Origin: CAVVUF01 sp963751425
GTDB taxonomy: Bacteria > Chloroflexota > Anaerolineae > Anaerolineales > UBA4823
NCBI GenBank assembly: GCA_963751425.1
Contig: CAVVUF010000005.1
Coordinates: 1 to 64,000, forward strand
Direction of reading: 5' to 3'
DNA: 64,000 nt
This document shows positions 47,199 to 55,199 of this stretch, piece by piece. Under the pieces are notes generated by a model. The model was not told the DNA's origin. It saw only the letters and a list, made by a program, of their open reading frames with translations, and made no database searches. A program made the position numbers and the translations under genes. The number at the start of each line of letters is the position of its first letter. Position 1 is the first letter of the stretch.

Positions 47199-49481
47199 AT
47201 GGAACCCGAAATCCACCTCCGCCCCAGTCAGAGAAAAATCCTGCGCTACACTGCCGGGAAGATGGGTATTTCCGCAGTTCCCGGCAGCGGCAAGACCTGG
47301 ACGCTCTCTCTCCTTGCTGCCCAGATCATCCAGAAAGCAAACCTGGCCGACGATCAGGAAGTCTTGATCGTCACCCTGGTCAACTCTGCGGTCGACAATT
47401 TTTATCAAAAGGTGAGCGAATTCATCGAGAAAAACCACCTGGTTCCTAACTTGGGCTACCGGGTGCGCACCCTGCACGGGTTGGCCCATGATATTGTCAG
47501 AGAAAGACCCGAGTTAGCCGGCCTCGATAATAATTTTCAGATCATTGACGAAAAAGAAGCTGGCTCAATCTTGCAAGATGTCACCCAGGCATGGCTGCAC
47601 AACCACCCAGATTGGCTCGAAGCCTACCTCACTCCAGACTTGGATGAGCACAAACGCCTCTGGGTGTTGAAAGAAAAAGGCCCCACGCTTGTCAAAGATA
47701 TCGCCCAAAATTTTATCCGCTACTCTAAAGATAACAAGACCACGCCCCATCTGCTTCAAGAGCTTCTCTCCCGGCTGCCGGTGCCGCTGCCCCTGGCCGA
47801 GATGGGCTCTTCCATCTATGCCGATTACCAGCGCGTCCTCTCCTACCGCGGCGCAGTTGATTTCGATGACCTCGTCCGCCTGGCGCTGCTGGTCTTAGAA
47901 ACCGATCCCCAGCTTCTCGAGCGCCTGCGCCTGCGCTGGCCTTTCATCCTCGAAGATGAAGCCCAAGACAGCAACCGCCTCCAGGAAGAGATCCTCTCCC
48001 TCCTGTGTGGTCCCGGGGGAAATTGGGTGCGCGTCGGCGACCCCAACCAGGCCATTTACGAGACCTTCACCACTGCCAACCCGCGCTACCTCCTGGATTT
48101 TATCCGCAGCCCGAACGTTCTCTCCCAGGAGCTGCCCAATTCAGGTCGGTCGTCGCAGAGCATCATCACCTTAGCAAATTACCTCGTCGAATGGAGCATG
48201 ACCGCCCACCCAATCGCCGAAGTGCGCGGCGCCCTCCAGGCACCCCCCTTGATCAAAACCGTTCCACCTGACGATCCCCAGCCAAATCCTGCCGACCAAC
48301 CCCAAGGTATTCAGCTTATCCACCGCAAGCTCACCCCCCAGGAAGAAATCCAGGCGGTGGCAAATTCCTTGGCAGAATGGCTGCCCGGGCACCAGGGCCA
48401 GACCGTCGCAGTCCTGGTGCCGCGCAACCTGCGCGCCTTTGATCTTGTGGATGAGCTGCGCCGCAGGCAGGTGCCCTATGTCGATTCCCTCTTGCGCAGC
48501 TCTTCCTCCACCCGCCAGTCAGCCGGCGTGTTGGGGAACATCCTAAAATACCTGGCCGACCCTCAATCTGCCTCCAAGCTTGCCACGGCCTTCAAAGTAT
48601 GGCGGCGAGCCGACCGCCTCGATGAGGAAGCGCAGCAGCGCGTCGATAAGGCTGCAGAGCTGATTAAAAAATGCTCCCAGGTCGAAGACTACCTTTCCCC
48701 TGACCCAGGCAAAGACTGGCTTGCGGCTCTCTCCACCTCAGAAACGGATCAGACCCTGCTCGAGCTGCTTTCCACGTTCCGCCTTCTGGTGCTGCGCTGG
48801 CAAGGCAGTGTGCTCCTCCCCATCGATCAGGTCACCTTGACCCTCTCTCAAGATCTTTTCAACGAGCCAACCGAGTTAGCCCTGGCACATAAATTAGCTG
48901 TCCTTCTCCGCCGGGCCAGCCAGCAGAACCCTACCTGGCGCCTGCCCGAATTGACCGAAGAATTGGTCGTCATCGCCAGAAACCAGCGCCGTTTTCTGGG
49001 TTTCAGTGATGATGATACCGGCTTCGATCCAGAAAAACATCGCGGGAAGGTGGTCATCTCCACCATGCACAAAGCCAAGGGATTGGAATGGAACCGTGTC
49101 TACCTCATGTCGATCAATAACTACGATTTCCCGTCTGGATTGGCAGCCGACACCTACATCTCTGAGAAATGGTTCGTTCGAAACCAGCTCAACCTTGAAG
49201 CAGAAGCCCTGGCGCAGTTTGATCAGCTTCTCTCAAACGATCCCTATTCCTGGCTTGAAGAAGGCCGCGCCACCCAGAATGCCCGCCTCGATTACATCCG
49301 GGAACGCTTGCGGCTGTTTTATGTCGGCATAACCCGCGCAAAACAGGAGTTGATCGTCACCTGGAACACAGGTCGTCAGGGCAAAGCTCAGCCTGCCCTG
49401 CCTCTCGTCGCCCTGATGAGCTTCTGGGATGACCACCTCTTACACCTGGGTCATCCCGCAGACACAATTGTTAATGAATAA
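47199..49481 (+). CDS. UvrD/AddA-like superfamily 1 ATP-dependent DNA helicase
   Basis: 760 residues with all SF1A motifs: Walker A AVPGSGKT (26-33), Ia VTLVNSAVDNFYQKV, II FILEDEAQDSN, III RVGDPNQAIYETF, IV region TVAVLVPRN, V STMHKAKGLEWNRVYL and VI RLRLFYVGITRAKQEL. It should translocate 3' to 5' on DNA. Its C-terminus stops after motif VI, so it has no nuclease domain, unlike AddA or RecB. It lies between an AddB-like protein and a RecB-type nuclease in one tight operon with recJ, so it is probably the motor of an end-resection complex. Confidence 0.9.
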   Translation: MEPEIHLRPSQRKILRYTAGKMGISAVPGSGKTWTLSLLAAQIIQKANLADDQEVLIVTLVNSAVDNFYQKVSEFIEKNHLVPNLGYRVRTLHGLAHDIVRERPELAGLDNNFQIIDEKEAGSILQDVTQAWLHNHPDWLEAYLTPDLDEHKRLWVLKEKGPTLVKDIAQNFIRYSKDNKTTPHLLQELLSRLPVPLPLAEMGSSIYADYQRVLSYRGAVDFDDLVRLALLVLETDPQLLERLRLRWPFILEDEAQDSNRLQEEILSLLCGPGGNWVRVGDPNQAIYETFTTANPRYLLDFIRSPNVLSQELPNSGRSSQSIITLANYLVEWSMTAHPIAEVRGALQAPPLIKTVPPDDPQPNPADQPQGIQLIHRKLTPQEEIQAVANSLAEWLPGHQGQTVAVLVPRNLRAFDLVDELRRRQVPYVDSLLRSSSSTRQSAGVLGNILKYLADPQSASKLATAFKVWRRADRLDEEAQQRVDKAAELIKKCSQVEDYLSPDPGKDWLAALSTSETDQTLLELLSTFRLLVLRWQGSVLLPIDQVTLTLSQDLFNEPTELALAHKLAVLLRRASQQNPTWRLPELTEELVVIARNQRRFLGFSDDDTGFDPEKHRGKVVISTMHKAKGLEWNRVYLMSINNYDFPSGLAADTYISEKWFVRNQLNLEAEALAQFDQLLSNDPYSWLEEGRATQNARLDYIRERLRLFYVGITRAKQELIVTWNTGRQGKAQPALPLVALMSFWDDHLLHLGHPADTIVNE

Positions 49482-49693
49482 AATGGTCTACTTTTCTTTA
49501 CGCCAATATCTATACGCAGTCATCTCTTTTTCATTCAAGAATTATCTTCGCGCTCTCCGTTTCTCCGCGTTGAATTTAAATCAAAATCTGCCTTTTCCCT
49601 CTTTCTGCTTTTTCCGAGAACGCTTTTCTCTCGTAATAAATCTCTGTGGTCTCTTCGTCTCTGCGGTGGATCTTTCCTCTCACAGGAGTTAGT
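49482..49693 (+). other. Intergenic spacer with remnants of a dispersed repeat
   Basis: No gene. It holds pyrimidine-rich phrases such as GCGCTCTCCGTTTCTCCGCG and CTCTGTGGTCTCTTCGTCTC, typical of a dispersed intergenic repeat seen in many bacteria, and a 25-bp sequence repeated at 53693-53717. The SD CAGGAG for the next gene is at its end. Confidence 0.5.
49593..49617. repeat. 25-bp intergenic repeat, copy 1
   Basis: CTTTTCCCTCTTTCTGCTTT followed by TTCCG; 24 of 25 bases match 53693-53717. Both copies stand just before a plus-strand gene. Confidence 0.6.
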
Positions 49694-50527
49694 ATGGTTC
49701 TCCCAACCACCTTCATCTTCAGCCAGTCCAACCTCCAGGATTATGTCGATTGCCCGCGCCGCTTTTACCTCAAGCATCTCCTGAAGCTCGCCTGGCCCTC
49801 AATCGAGTCCGAACCAGTGCAGGAAAATGAGCATTTCCGCCTCCAGGGAGAACGCTTTCACAAAATGATCCACCAGCTCGTGATCGGTATTCCTGTCGAA
49901 AAAATCTCTTCTATGAACGCCGATATCGTTTTAACCTCCTGGTGGGAAAACTTCCTCGCCTCCCAAAAAGATCTCCTCGAAAACCAAACCTCCAGGCTCT
50001 TTCCAGAGTTCACCCTTTCCACCTTATATGCAGGCTACCGCCTGCTTGCCAAATATGACTTACTGCAAAGCAGCGCAGATGGCACCTTCGTAATCTATGA
50101 CTGGAAAACTTACCGTAACCGCCCCCGCCGCGAGCGTCTCGCTGCAAAGCTGCAGACGCGCCTGTATCTCTTCATTCTCAGCTCTTCCGCCAATCCCGCC
50201 CATAAACTCTCTGGAAATCTCAAGTTGATTTACTGGTACGCGAACTTTCCCTCCCAACCCGAGATCTTTACCTACAGCCCCGCCCAATACCAACAAGACT
50301 CACAATACCTGGAGAGGCTCATTTTATCCATCGAGCAGGCTGCTGGGGAAGATTCAGAAGAAACTTTTCCCTTAACCCTGAATGCAGAGCGCTGCCTCTT
50401 CTGTGTGTATCGTTCGCTGTGCGATCGCGGCACCCGGGCTGGAGACGAAACCAGCGGCGAAGAGGCGGATCTCGCTTCCAGCCTGGAGGACTTCGATTTC
50501 GAGCAGATCAGCGAAGTGGAGTTTTAA
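49694..50527 (+). CDS. RecB-family PD-(D/E)XK nuclease with Fe-S cysteines (AddB-C/Cas4-like)
   Basis: 277 residues. FIFSQSNLQDYVDCPRRFYLKHL holds the first cysteine; ERCLFCVYRSLC gives the C-x2-C-x5-C group near the end, together the four-cysteine [4Fe-4S] pattern of AddB, Cas4 and XPD-like nucleases. The catalytic core has LLAKYDLL (D), IYDWKTYR (D-x-K) and QTRLY (QxxxY). It should cut single-stranded DNA at ends. ATG 49694 has SD CAGGAG; an upstream start is unlikely. In AddB this domain is fused to the helicase; here it stands alone after two helicases. The stop overlaps the recJ start by one base. Confidence 0.87.
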   Translation: MVLPTTFIFSQSNLQDYVDCPRRFYLKHLLKLAWPSIESEPVQENEHFRLQGERFHKMIHQLVIGIPVEKISSMNADIVLTSWWENFLASQKDLLENQTSRLFPEFTLSTLYAGYRLLAKYDLLQSSADGTFVIYDWKTYRNRPRRERLAAKLQTRLYLFILSSSANPAHKLSGNLKLIYWYANFPSQPEIFTYSPAQYQQDSQYLERLILSIEQAAGEDSEETFPLTLNAERCLFCVYRSLCDRGTRAGDETSGEEADLASSLEDFDFEQISEVEF

Positions 50528-52869
50528 TGGCTTATCAGCGCCCCTGGCGCCTTTATCCCGAGGCTCCTGTTCCACCTGAGCTGCATGCCCAGGCAGAAGG
50601 CTGCCCCCTTATCGCCCAATACTTTTCCCGCCGCGGCTTGAGATCAGCGCAAGATGTACGTGCCTATCTCGATCCCGACCAATATTCGCCATCCCCGCCC
50701 TTGGCCTTGCCCGGCATGGAGCAAGCGGTCGAGCGGCTGCAGCACGCCATCCTTTCGGGAGAAAGGATTTGTGTTTGGGGGGATTTCGATGTAGATGGGC
50801 AAACTGCCACCACCCTCCTCGTCTCAACCTTGCGCCAGCTCGGTGCCCAGGTCCGCTACCATATCCCTATCCGGGATGTCGAATCCCACGGTATCCGCCT
50901 GTCCGTCTTACAGAAAGAGATTGACTCTGGCCTCGACCTGCTCCTGACCTGCGACACCGGCATCGCCGCCAACGAAGCCATCCAGGCTGCCGCTGCCCAC
51001 GGGGTCCAGACCATCATCACCGATCATCACAGCTTGCCCGCGTTACTGCCCCCTGCCTTTGCCATCCTGACGCCGCGCTTGCTCGAAGACCCGGCCCATC
51101 CGCTTGCCACCCTGCCCGGTGTAGGGGTCGCCTACAAGCTGGTGGAAGCCCTTTTTGACCGGTTCGGAAACCCCCAGGCCAGCCAGGATTACCTCGATCT
51201 GGTAGCCCTGGGCATCGTCGCCGATGTGGCTTCGCTGGTGGGTGATACCCGCTATTTACTCCAGCTTGGCCTGCGCAGGCTGCAGAACCCTTCTCGCCCG
51301 GCTCTGCAAGCTTTGCTGGAGATTGCCGGCATCAAGCCCGGCACGATCAATGAGGAGACGATCGCTTTTGCTCTAGCGCCGCGCCTGAATGCCGTCGGGC
51401 GTCTTTCAGATGCCAACCCCATGGTCGAGTTCTTCACCACATCCGCTGCCGGTGAAGCACGTATCCAGGCCCAGGTCATCGAAGGTCTCAATGCGCAGCG
51501 CAAGCTGCTCACAGACCAGGTCTTCAAAGCCGCCATGTCCCAGGTCGAGCGCGATCCTGCCCTCCTGCAAACCTCCGCCCTGGTGCTCGGCTACCCCACC
51601 TGGCCCGCTGGCGTGGTCGGCATCATCGCCAGCCGCCTCGTGGAATACTTCCATAAGCCGGTCGTCTTACTCGCCACCCCGCCTGGAGAGACTGCGCGTG
51701 GTTCAGCCCGTTCGGTTCCTGGCATCGATATTACCCAGGCGATTGCTTCTCAAGCCGGCCTCCTGCTGGGTTATGGCGGTCATCCCATGGCGGCTGGCTT
51801 ATCCCTCCAGCCGGAGCACATTCCCGAATTTCGCCAGGGTCTCTCACAAGCGGTGGACCAGCAAGTTGCGCAGCGCGCAGCCCTGGCCGAAGAAGAGTCA
51901 GCTCTGTCCTTCGATGCGGTTTACCCCTTCGCCTCCCTTTCGCTCGAATTCGTCGAACAGCTCGAACGGCTGGCTCCCTTTGGCCCGGGCAATCCAGCTC
52001 CCATCCTGGTCGCTCAAAACGTCACCATCGATTCTATACAGGCAGTTGGACTGCATGACGAGCACCTGCTCGTGCGCTTGCTCGATCCTGCTCATACCCT
52101 CCAGGAGGTGATCTGGTGGCAGGCTGGCGCCCTCTCTTCTGCTCCCGGTTTTACGCTCCCAGAAGGGCCTTTCGATCTGGCTTATACAGTCCACTCCCAC
52201 GACTTCAAAGGTCAACGCTCCATCCAGGTGGAGTGGCTCGATTATCGATTCGTCCCACAATCTGGCGCTCCCATCCAGTCTCAAGCAATCGCCCGTGAGT
52301 GGGTTGACTGCAGAAAAATGAACTCACCCTTAAAGAAATTGCAGGAGCTGCTCTCACAATCTGCCCTGCAAATCTGGCAGGAAGGACCCACCCCAGCGCC
52401 TGTTTCTGGTTCCGACCGCTTCCACCTGTCTCCAAATCCAGCCATGATCATTTGGACGGTCCCGCCCGGGCGCAGCGAATTAGCCGCCGCCATCGAAAGG
52501 GTCCAACCGGCAACGATCTATATCTTCGGCAATCATCCTGGGTTGAATCAGCTCGGCCCTTTCATGGAGCGCCTGTCTGGCCTGGTAAAGTTTGCCTTGC
52601 GCAGCCCCAGCCAGCCCGTGGAGCTAACCGCCCTGGCGTCCGCCTTGGCGCACAAGCTTACCACGATCGGTTTAGGCCTCGCCTGGCTGGAAGCCAAAGG
52701 GGTCATTTCCTGTGAGCCCATTGATGCAGAAAAAATGCTGCTGCACCGAGGCTCGGGAAAAGCCAGTCCCAAACTGGAACAAGTCGAAGCCAGTCTCCGC
52801 CAGGCTCTGGAGGAAACGGAGGCATTTCGCCTCTTCTACCTGCGCCAAAGCCCGGATAAGCTCCTATGA
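50527..52869 (+). CDS. recJ: Single-stranded-DNA-specific exonuclease RecJ
   Basis: 780 residues. DHH-family motifs: WGDFDVDGQTA (I), TCDTGIAANEA (II), ITDHHSLP (III, DHH), LVALGIVADVASLVGD (IV), then DHHA1: RLNAVGRLSD, GVVGIIASRLVEYFHKPVV, GSARSVPG and GYGGHPMAAGLS. Conserved aspartates and histidines are in place, so it should be an active 5' to 3' exonuclease. The C-terminal about 200 residues are longer than in E. coli RecJ and may bind partners. ATG 50527 shares one base with the nuclease stop (TAATG), which ties recJ to the helicase-nuclease operon. Longer starts overlap that gene and are not conserved. Confidence 0.92.
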   Translation: MAYQRPWRLYPEAPVPPELHAQAEGCPLIAQYFSRRGLRSAQDVRAYLDPDQYSPSPPLALPGMEQAVERLQHAILSGERICVWGDFDVDGQTATTLLVSTLRQLGAQVRYHIPIRDVESHGIRLSVLQKEIDSGLDLLLTCDTGIAANEAIQAAAAHGVQTIITDHHSLPALLPPAFAILTPRLLEDPAHPLATLPGVGVAYKLVEALFDRFGNPQASQDYLDLVALGIVADVASLVGDTRYLLQLGLRRLQNPSRPALQALLEIAGIKPGTINEETIAFALAPRLNAVGRLSDANPMVEFFTTSAAGEARIQAQVIEGLNAQRKLLTDQVFKAAMSQVERDPALLQTSALVLGYPTWPAGVVGIIASRLVEYFHKPVVLLATPPGETARGSARSVPGIDITQAIASQAGLLLGYGGHPMAAGLSLQPEHIPEFRQGLSQAVDQQVAQRAALAEEESALSFDAVYPFASLSLEFVEQLERLAPFGPGNPAPILVAQNVTIDSIQAVGLHDEHLLVRLLDPAHTLQEVIWWQAGALSSAPGFTLPEGPFDLAYTVHSHDFKGQRSIQVEWLDYRFVPQSGAPIQSQAIAREWVDCRKMNSPLKKLQELLSQSALQIWQEGPTPAPVSGSDRFHLSPNPAMIIWTVPPGRSELAAAIERVQPATIYIFGNHPGLNQLGPFMERLSGLVKFALRSPSQPVELTALASALAHKLTTIGLGLAWLEAKGVISCEPIDAEKMLLHRGSGKASPKLEQVEASLRQALEETEAFRLFYLRQSPDKLL

Positions 52870-53660
52870 AAAAGGCCATTTTCCATTTTTCCACTGAGCT
52901 GCACGTTTTTCTAGATCACTCTCGAAAACAGAACCCCTTCGAATATGAATTTTCCGGTCCGCAGTCCGTCAAGCACTTGATCGAGGCCGCTGGGGTGCCG
53001 CATACCGAAGTCAGCCAGATCCGGATGAACGGTGAGCCAGCCGGCTTCGAAACCCAGGTACAGGATGGTGACCAGGTGGAGGTCTTTTCTTTCTTTACCA
53101 GCCTGGATGACCCTTCTTTGCGAGAATATGGTTTAGGCGAGCGAAGCCATCCCCGTTTTATCCTGGATAACCACCTCGGCAAGCTCGCCAGTTACCTGAG
53201 AATGCTGGGCTTTGACTGCCTCTACCGCAACGACTTTCAGGACGATGAGCTGGCGCAGCTTTCCCAGGAGCAAAGCCGCATCCTGCTCACGCGCGATCAC
53301 CGCCTTTTGATGCGCAAAACGGTTACGCAGGGATATTGGCTTCGTTCTCAAGATCCTGACCAGCAGCTAAAGGAGGTGCTCACTCGCTATGTATTAAGTG
53401 ACCTGGTTAAGCCCTTTCAGCGCTGCATGCGCTGCAATGCATTGTTAGAACCCGTATCAAAAGAAACCATCCTGCACTGCCTGCAGCCTTTGACGATCCA
53501 ATATTTCGACGAATTCCACTTCTGCCCGGCTTGCAGTCAGGTCTACTGGCAGGGCTCTCACTACACCAAAATGCTCGCCTTTATCAAGCAAATTACTCCA
53601 GATCACCCCTCTCCCAATGGGAGAGGCGCCGGGGATGAGGGCATATCTCACCCAATATAA
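52866..53660 (+). CDS. Mut7-C RNase-domain protein with N-terminal ubiquitin-like domain
   Basis: 264 residues. The first about 80 residues form a ThiS/MoaD-like fold (VKHLIEAAGVPHTEV, VQDGDQVEVF; Mut7-C ubiquitin). Residues about 92-245 are a Mut7-C/PIN-like RNase: FILDNHLGKLASYLRMLGFD, ILLTRDHRLLMRK, and a zinc ribbon CMRCN...FCPACSQVYWQGSHY. Putative RNase; known examples are uncharacterised toxin-like or RNA-processing proteins. It overlaps recJ by ATGA. The last about 19 residues (DHPSPNGRGAG...) are encoded by a palindromic dispersed repeat and are probably not part of the domain. Confidence 0.83.
   Translation: MKKAIFHFSTELHVFLDHSRKQNPFEYEFSGPQSVKHLIEAAGVPHTEVSQIRMNGEPAGFETQVQDGDQVEVFSFFTSLDDPSLREYGLGERSHPRFILDNHLGKLASYLRMLGFDCLYRNDFQDDELAQLSQEQSRILLTRDHRLLMRKTVTQGYWLRSQDPDQQLKEVLTRYVLSDLVKPFQRCMRCNALLEPVSKETILHCLQPLTIQYFDEFHFCPACSQVYWQGSHYTKMLAFIKQITPDHPSPNGRGAGDEGISHPI
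53608..53626. repeat. Palindromic repeat inside the 3' end of the Mut7-C gene
   Basis: CCTCTCCC-AAT-GGGAGAGG, a perfect 8-bp stem with 3-nt loop, followed by CGCCGGGGATGAGGG. This motif is a common dispersed intergenic repeat in bacteria; here it supplies the stop-proximal codons. Confidence 0.6.
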
Positions 53661-53692
53661 AAATCCACCCGTATGATTTATTACCAATCCGT

Positions 53693-53717
53693 CTTTTCCC
53701 TCTTTCTGTTTTTTCCG
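53693..53717. repeat. 25-bp intergenic repeat, copy 2
   Basis: CTTTTCCCTCTTTCTGTTTT followed by TTCCG; differs from copy 1 (49593-49617) at one base. Confidence 0.6.
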
Positions 53718-53743
53718 TGTACATCTTTTCCGTGTTATCCGAT

Positions 53744-53777
53744 ACGATGTAACCATCGTCAACGATGTACCCATCGT
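53744..53777. promoter_or_regulatory. Two direct repeats, each a small palindrome, before the YbaK-like gene
   Basis: ACGATG-TAAC-CATCGT (53744-53759) and ACGATG-TACC-CATCGT (53762-53777), spaced 18 bp apart and ending 28 bp before the start codon. This looks like a double operator or paired RNA hairpins in the leader. Confidence 0.45.
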
Positions 53778-53805
53778 AAGCATCCGTGAGCCTTTTGAGA
53801 AAAAT

Positions 53806-54276
53806 ATGAAACCCTTTTCCTCTCCTGTCACCGAATACCTCCAGTCCAAGGAAATCCCCTTCCGCCTCTTTCATCATCCCGGTCCCATCCACTCCCTGGC
53901 CCAGGCTGCCCAGGAGCGCGGCCAAACCCCAGACCAGGTGGTGCGCAGCATCCTGTTCCGTTTAGCAGAAGGCAAATTCGCCATGGTGCTTGTCGCCGGC
54001 GACCGTCAAATCTCCTGGCCCGTCTTGCGCAAACACCTGGGGCAGTCGCGCCTCACCCTCGCCAGCCAGGAAGAAGTACTTGCCGCCACCGGCTACCAGC
54101 TTGGCGCTGTAGCGCCCTTCGGCTTGCCGCAGCCCATTCCCATCCTGGTGGATGAAAGTGTCTTCGCCCAGGAAGAGATCTCCCTTGGCTCCGGCGTGCG
54201 CGGCACAACCGTCATCCTGAAAACCGCCGATTTTCTCAGCGCTCTGGATACCTACGATCAAGGAAAGTTCACTTAA
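53806..54276 (+). CDS. YbaK/EbsC-family aminoacyl-tRNA deacylase
   Basis: 156 residues, one complete YbaK domain. FRLFHHPGPIHSLAQAAQERGQ, RSILFRLAEGKFAMVLVAGD, GYQLGAVAPFGLP and ILVDESVFAQEEISLGSGVRG are characteristic; K of the usual KTL.F motif is replaced (RSILFR). These proteins hydrolyse misacylated tRNA (Cys-tRNAPro, Ala-tRNAPro and others) in trans. It follows a spacer with two small palindromes, and the APH-like gene begins 10 bp after its stop. Confidence 0.85.
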   Translation: MKPFSSPVTEYLQSKEIPFRLFHHPGPIHSLAQAAQERGQTPDQVVRSILFRLAEGKFAMVLVAGDRQISWPVLRKHLGQSRLTLASQEEVLAATGYQLGAVAPFGLPQPIPILVDESVFAQEEISLGSGVRGTTVILKTADFLSALDTYDQGKFT

Positions 54277-54286
54277 TTTCTTCACT

Positions 54287-55106
54287 ATGTCACCTCTTGG
54301 AACCCCCATCGCCACCGGCCGTACTGCCGAAATCTACGCCTGGGAAGACGGCTGTGTCCTCAAGCTGATCCGCCCGGGTTTCCCCGCCCATCTTGCCGAC
54401 CAGGAATGGCAGCAGTCCCTGGTAGCCTGGAAGCTGGGTGCGCCTGCCCCACGCCCGGTGAGGCTGATCGAAGTGGATGGGCGGCGTGGTGTCGTCTTAC
54501 CCCGCCTCGATGGGCCGAACCTGGTTCAGGTATTGCAGCATTCCCTCTGGCGCATGGATTCCCTGGCGCGCCTGCTGGGTCGCTTGCATTCCGGGTTGCA
54601 CAGGTTGTCTGCTCCCAGTTTCCCCTCGCTGCACGAGCGTTTACGCTGGAACCTGGTGCATGCCACCTTACTCGGCGAGCCGCGCAAGCTCGCCATTCTC
54701 GCCCTGCTCGACCGTCTGCCAGATGAAGATTCCCTCTGCCATGGCGACTTCCACCTGGAAAACATCCTGCTCACCAGCTCCGGTCCGATCATCATCGACT
54801 GGGAAGGCAGCATGCACGCCTGTCCCTCTGGTGATGTCGCCAACACTTGCCTGTGGTTCCATAATGCCTTTTTGAACGGGAGAGGCCCCAACGGCTGGCT
54901 GATCCGTCAGATTGGCCTGCGCCTGGAGCGTGTCTGATCTGACGGAATACCGTCGCACTGGCCCGCTTTTAGAACAACTCCCTGAATGGATGGCAGTCCA
55001 CGCTGCAGCACAGATGAATGAGGAAAACAAGATGAGATATCCCGTACTTGACCGGATCGTCCGCCGGGTGCTCCCAGATGTGGCGGGAAAGGATTTCCTG
55101 ACTTGA
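54287..55106 (+). pseudogene. Aminoglycoside-phosphotransferase-like kinase, frameshifted near the C-terminus
   Basis: The first 214 residues read ATGRTAEIYAWEDGCVLKLI (nucleotide loop and catalytic Lys), LVAWKLGAPAPRPVRLIEVD, LPRLDGPNL, LCHGDFHLENILL (catalytic loop HGDxHxxN) and IIIDWEGS (metal site). At about 54928-54931 one extra base brings an early stop; the C-terminal helices continue one frame over as VSDLTEYRRTGPLLEQLPEWM to 55106. Correction gives 272 residues, usual for the APH/choline-kinase-like family. The active site is complete even in the short form. Substrate unknown; membership does not imply drug resistance. Confidence 0.78.
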
Positions 55107-55199
55107 TTTCAGATAGAGCCTTCAATCATGCCGAGAATTGTTCCAGTGCCCCAAGAAGGGGTTCCTTTACTGGCATAGGATAACAAAGTTTAATTCCCC

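Noticed and set aside
54912..55106. Small independent gene of 64 codons
   Set aside because: It reads as the C-terminal helices of the APH-like kinase in a shifted frame, so it was joined to that gene.
55107..55199. Terminator hairpin between the convergent APH-like and ettA genes
   Set aside because: Only a short CCCC/GGGG stem with mismatched flanks and no T-run could be found.
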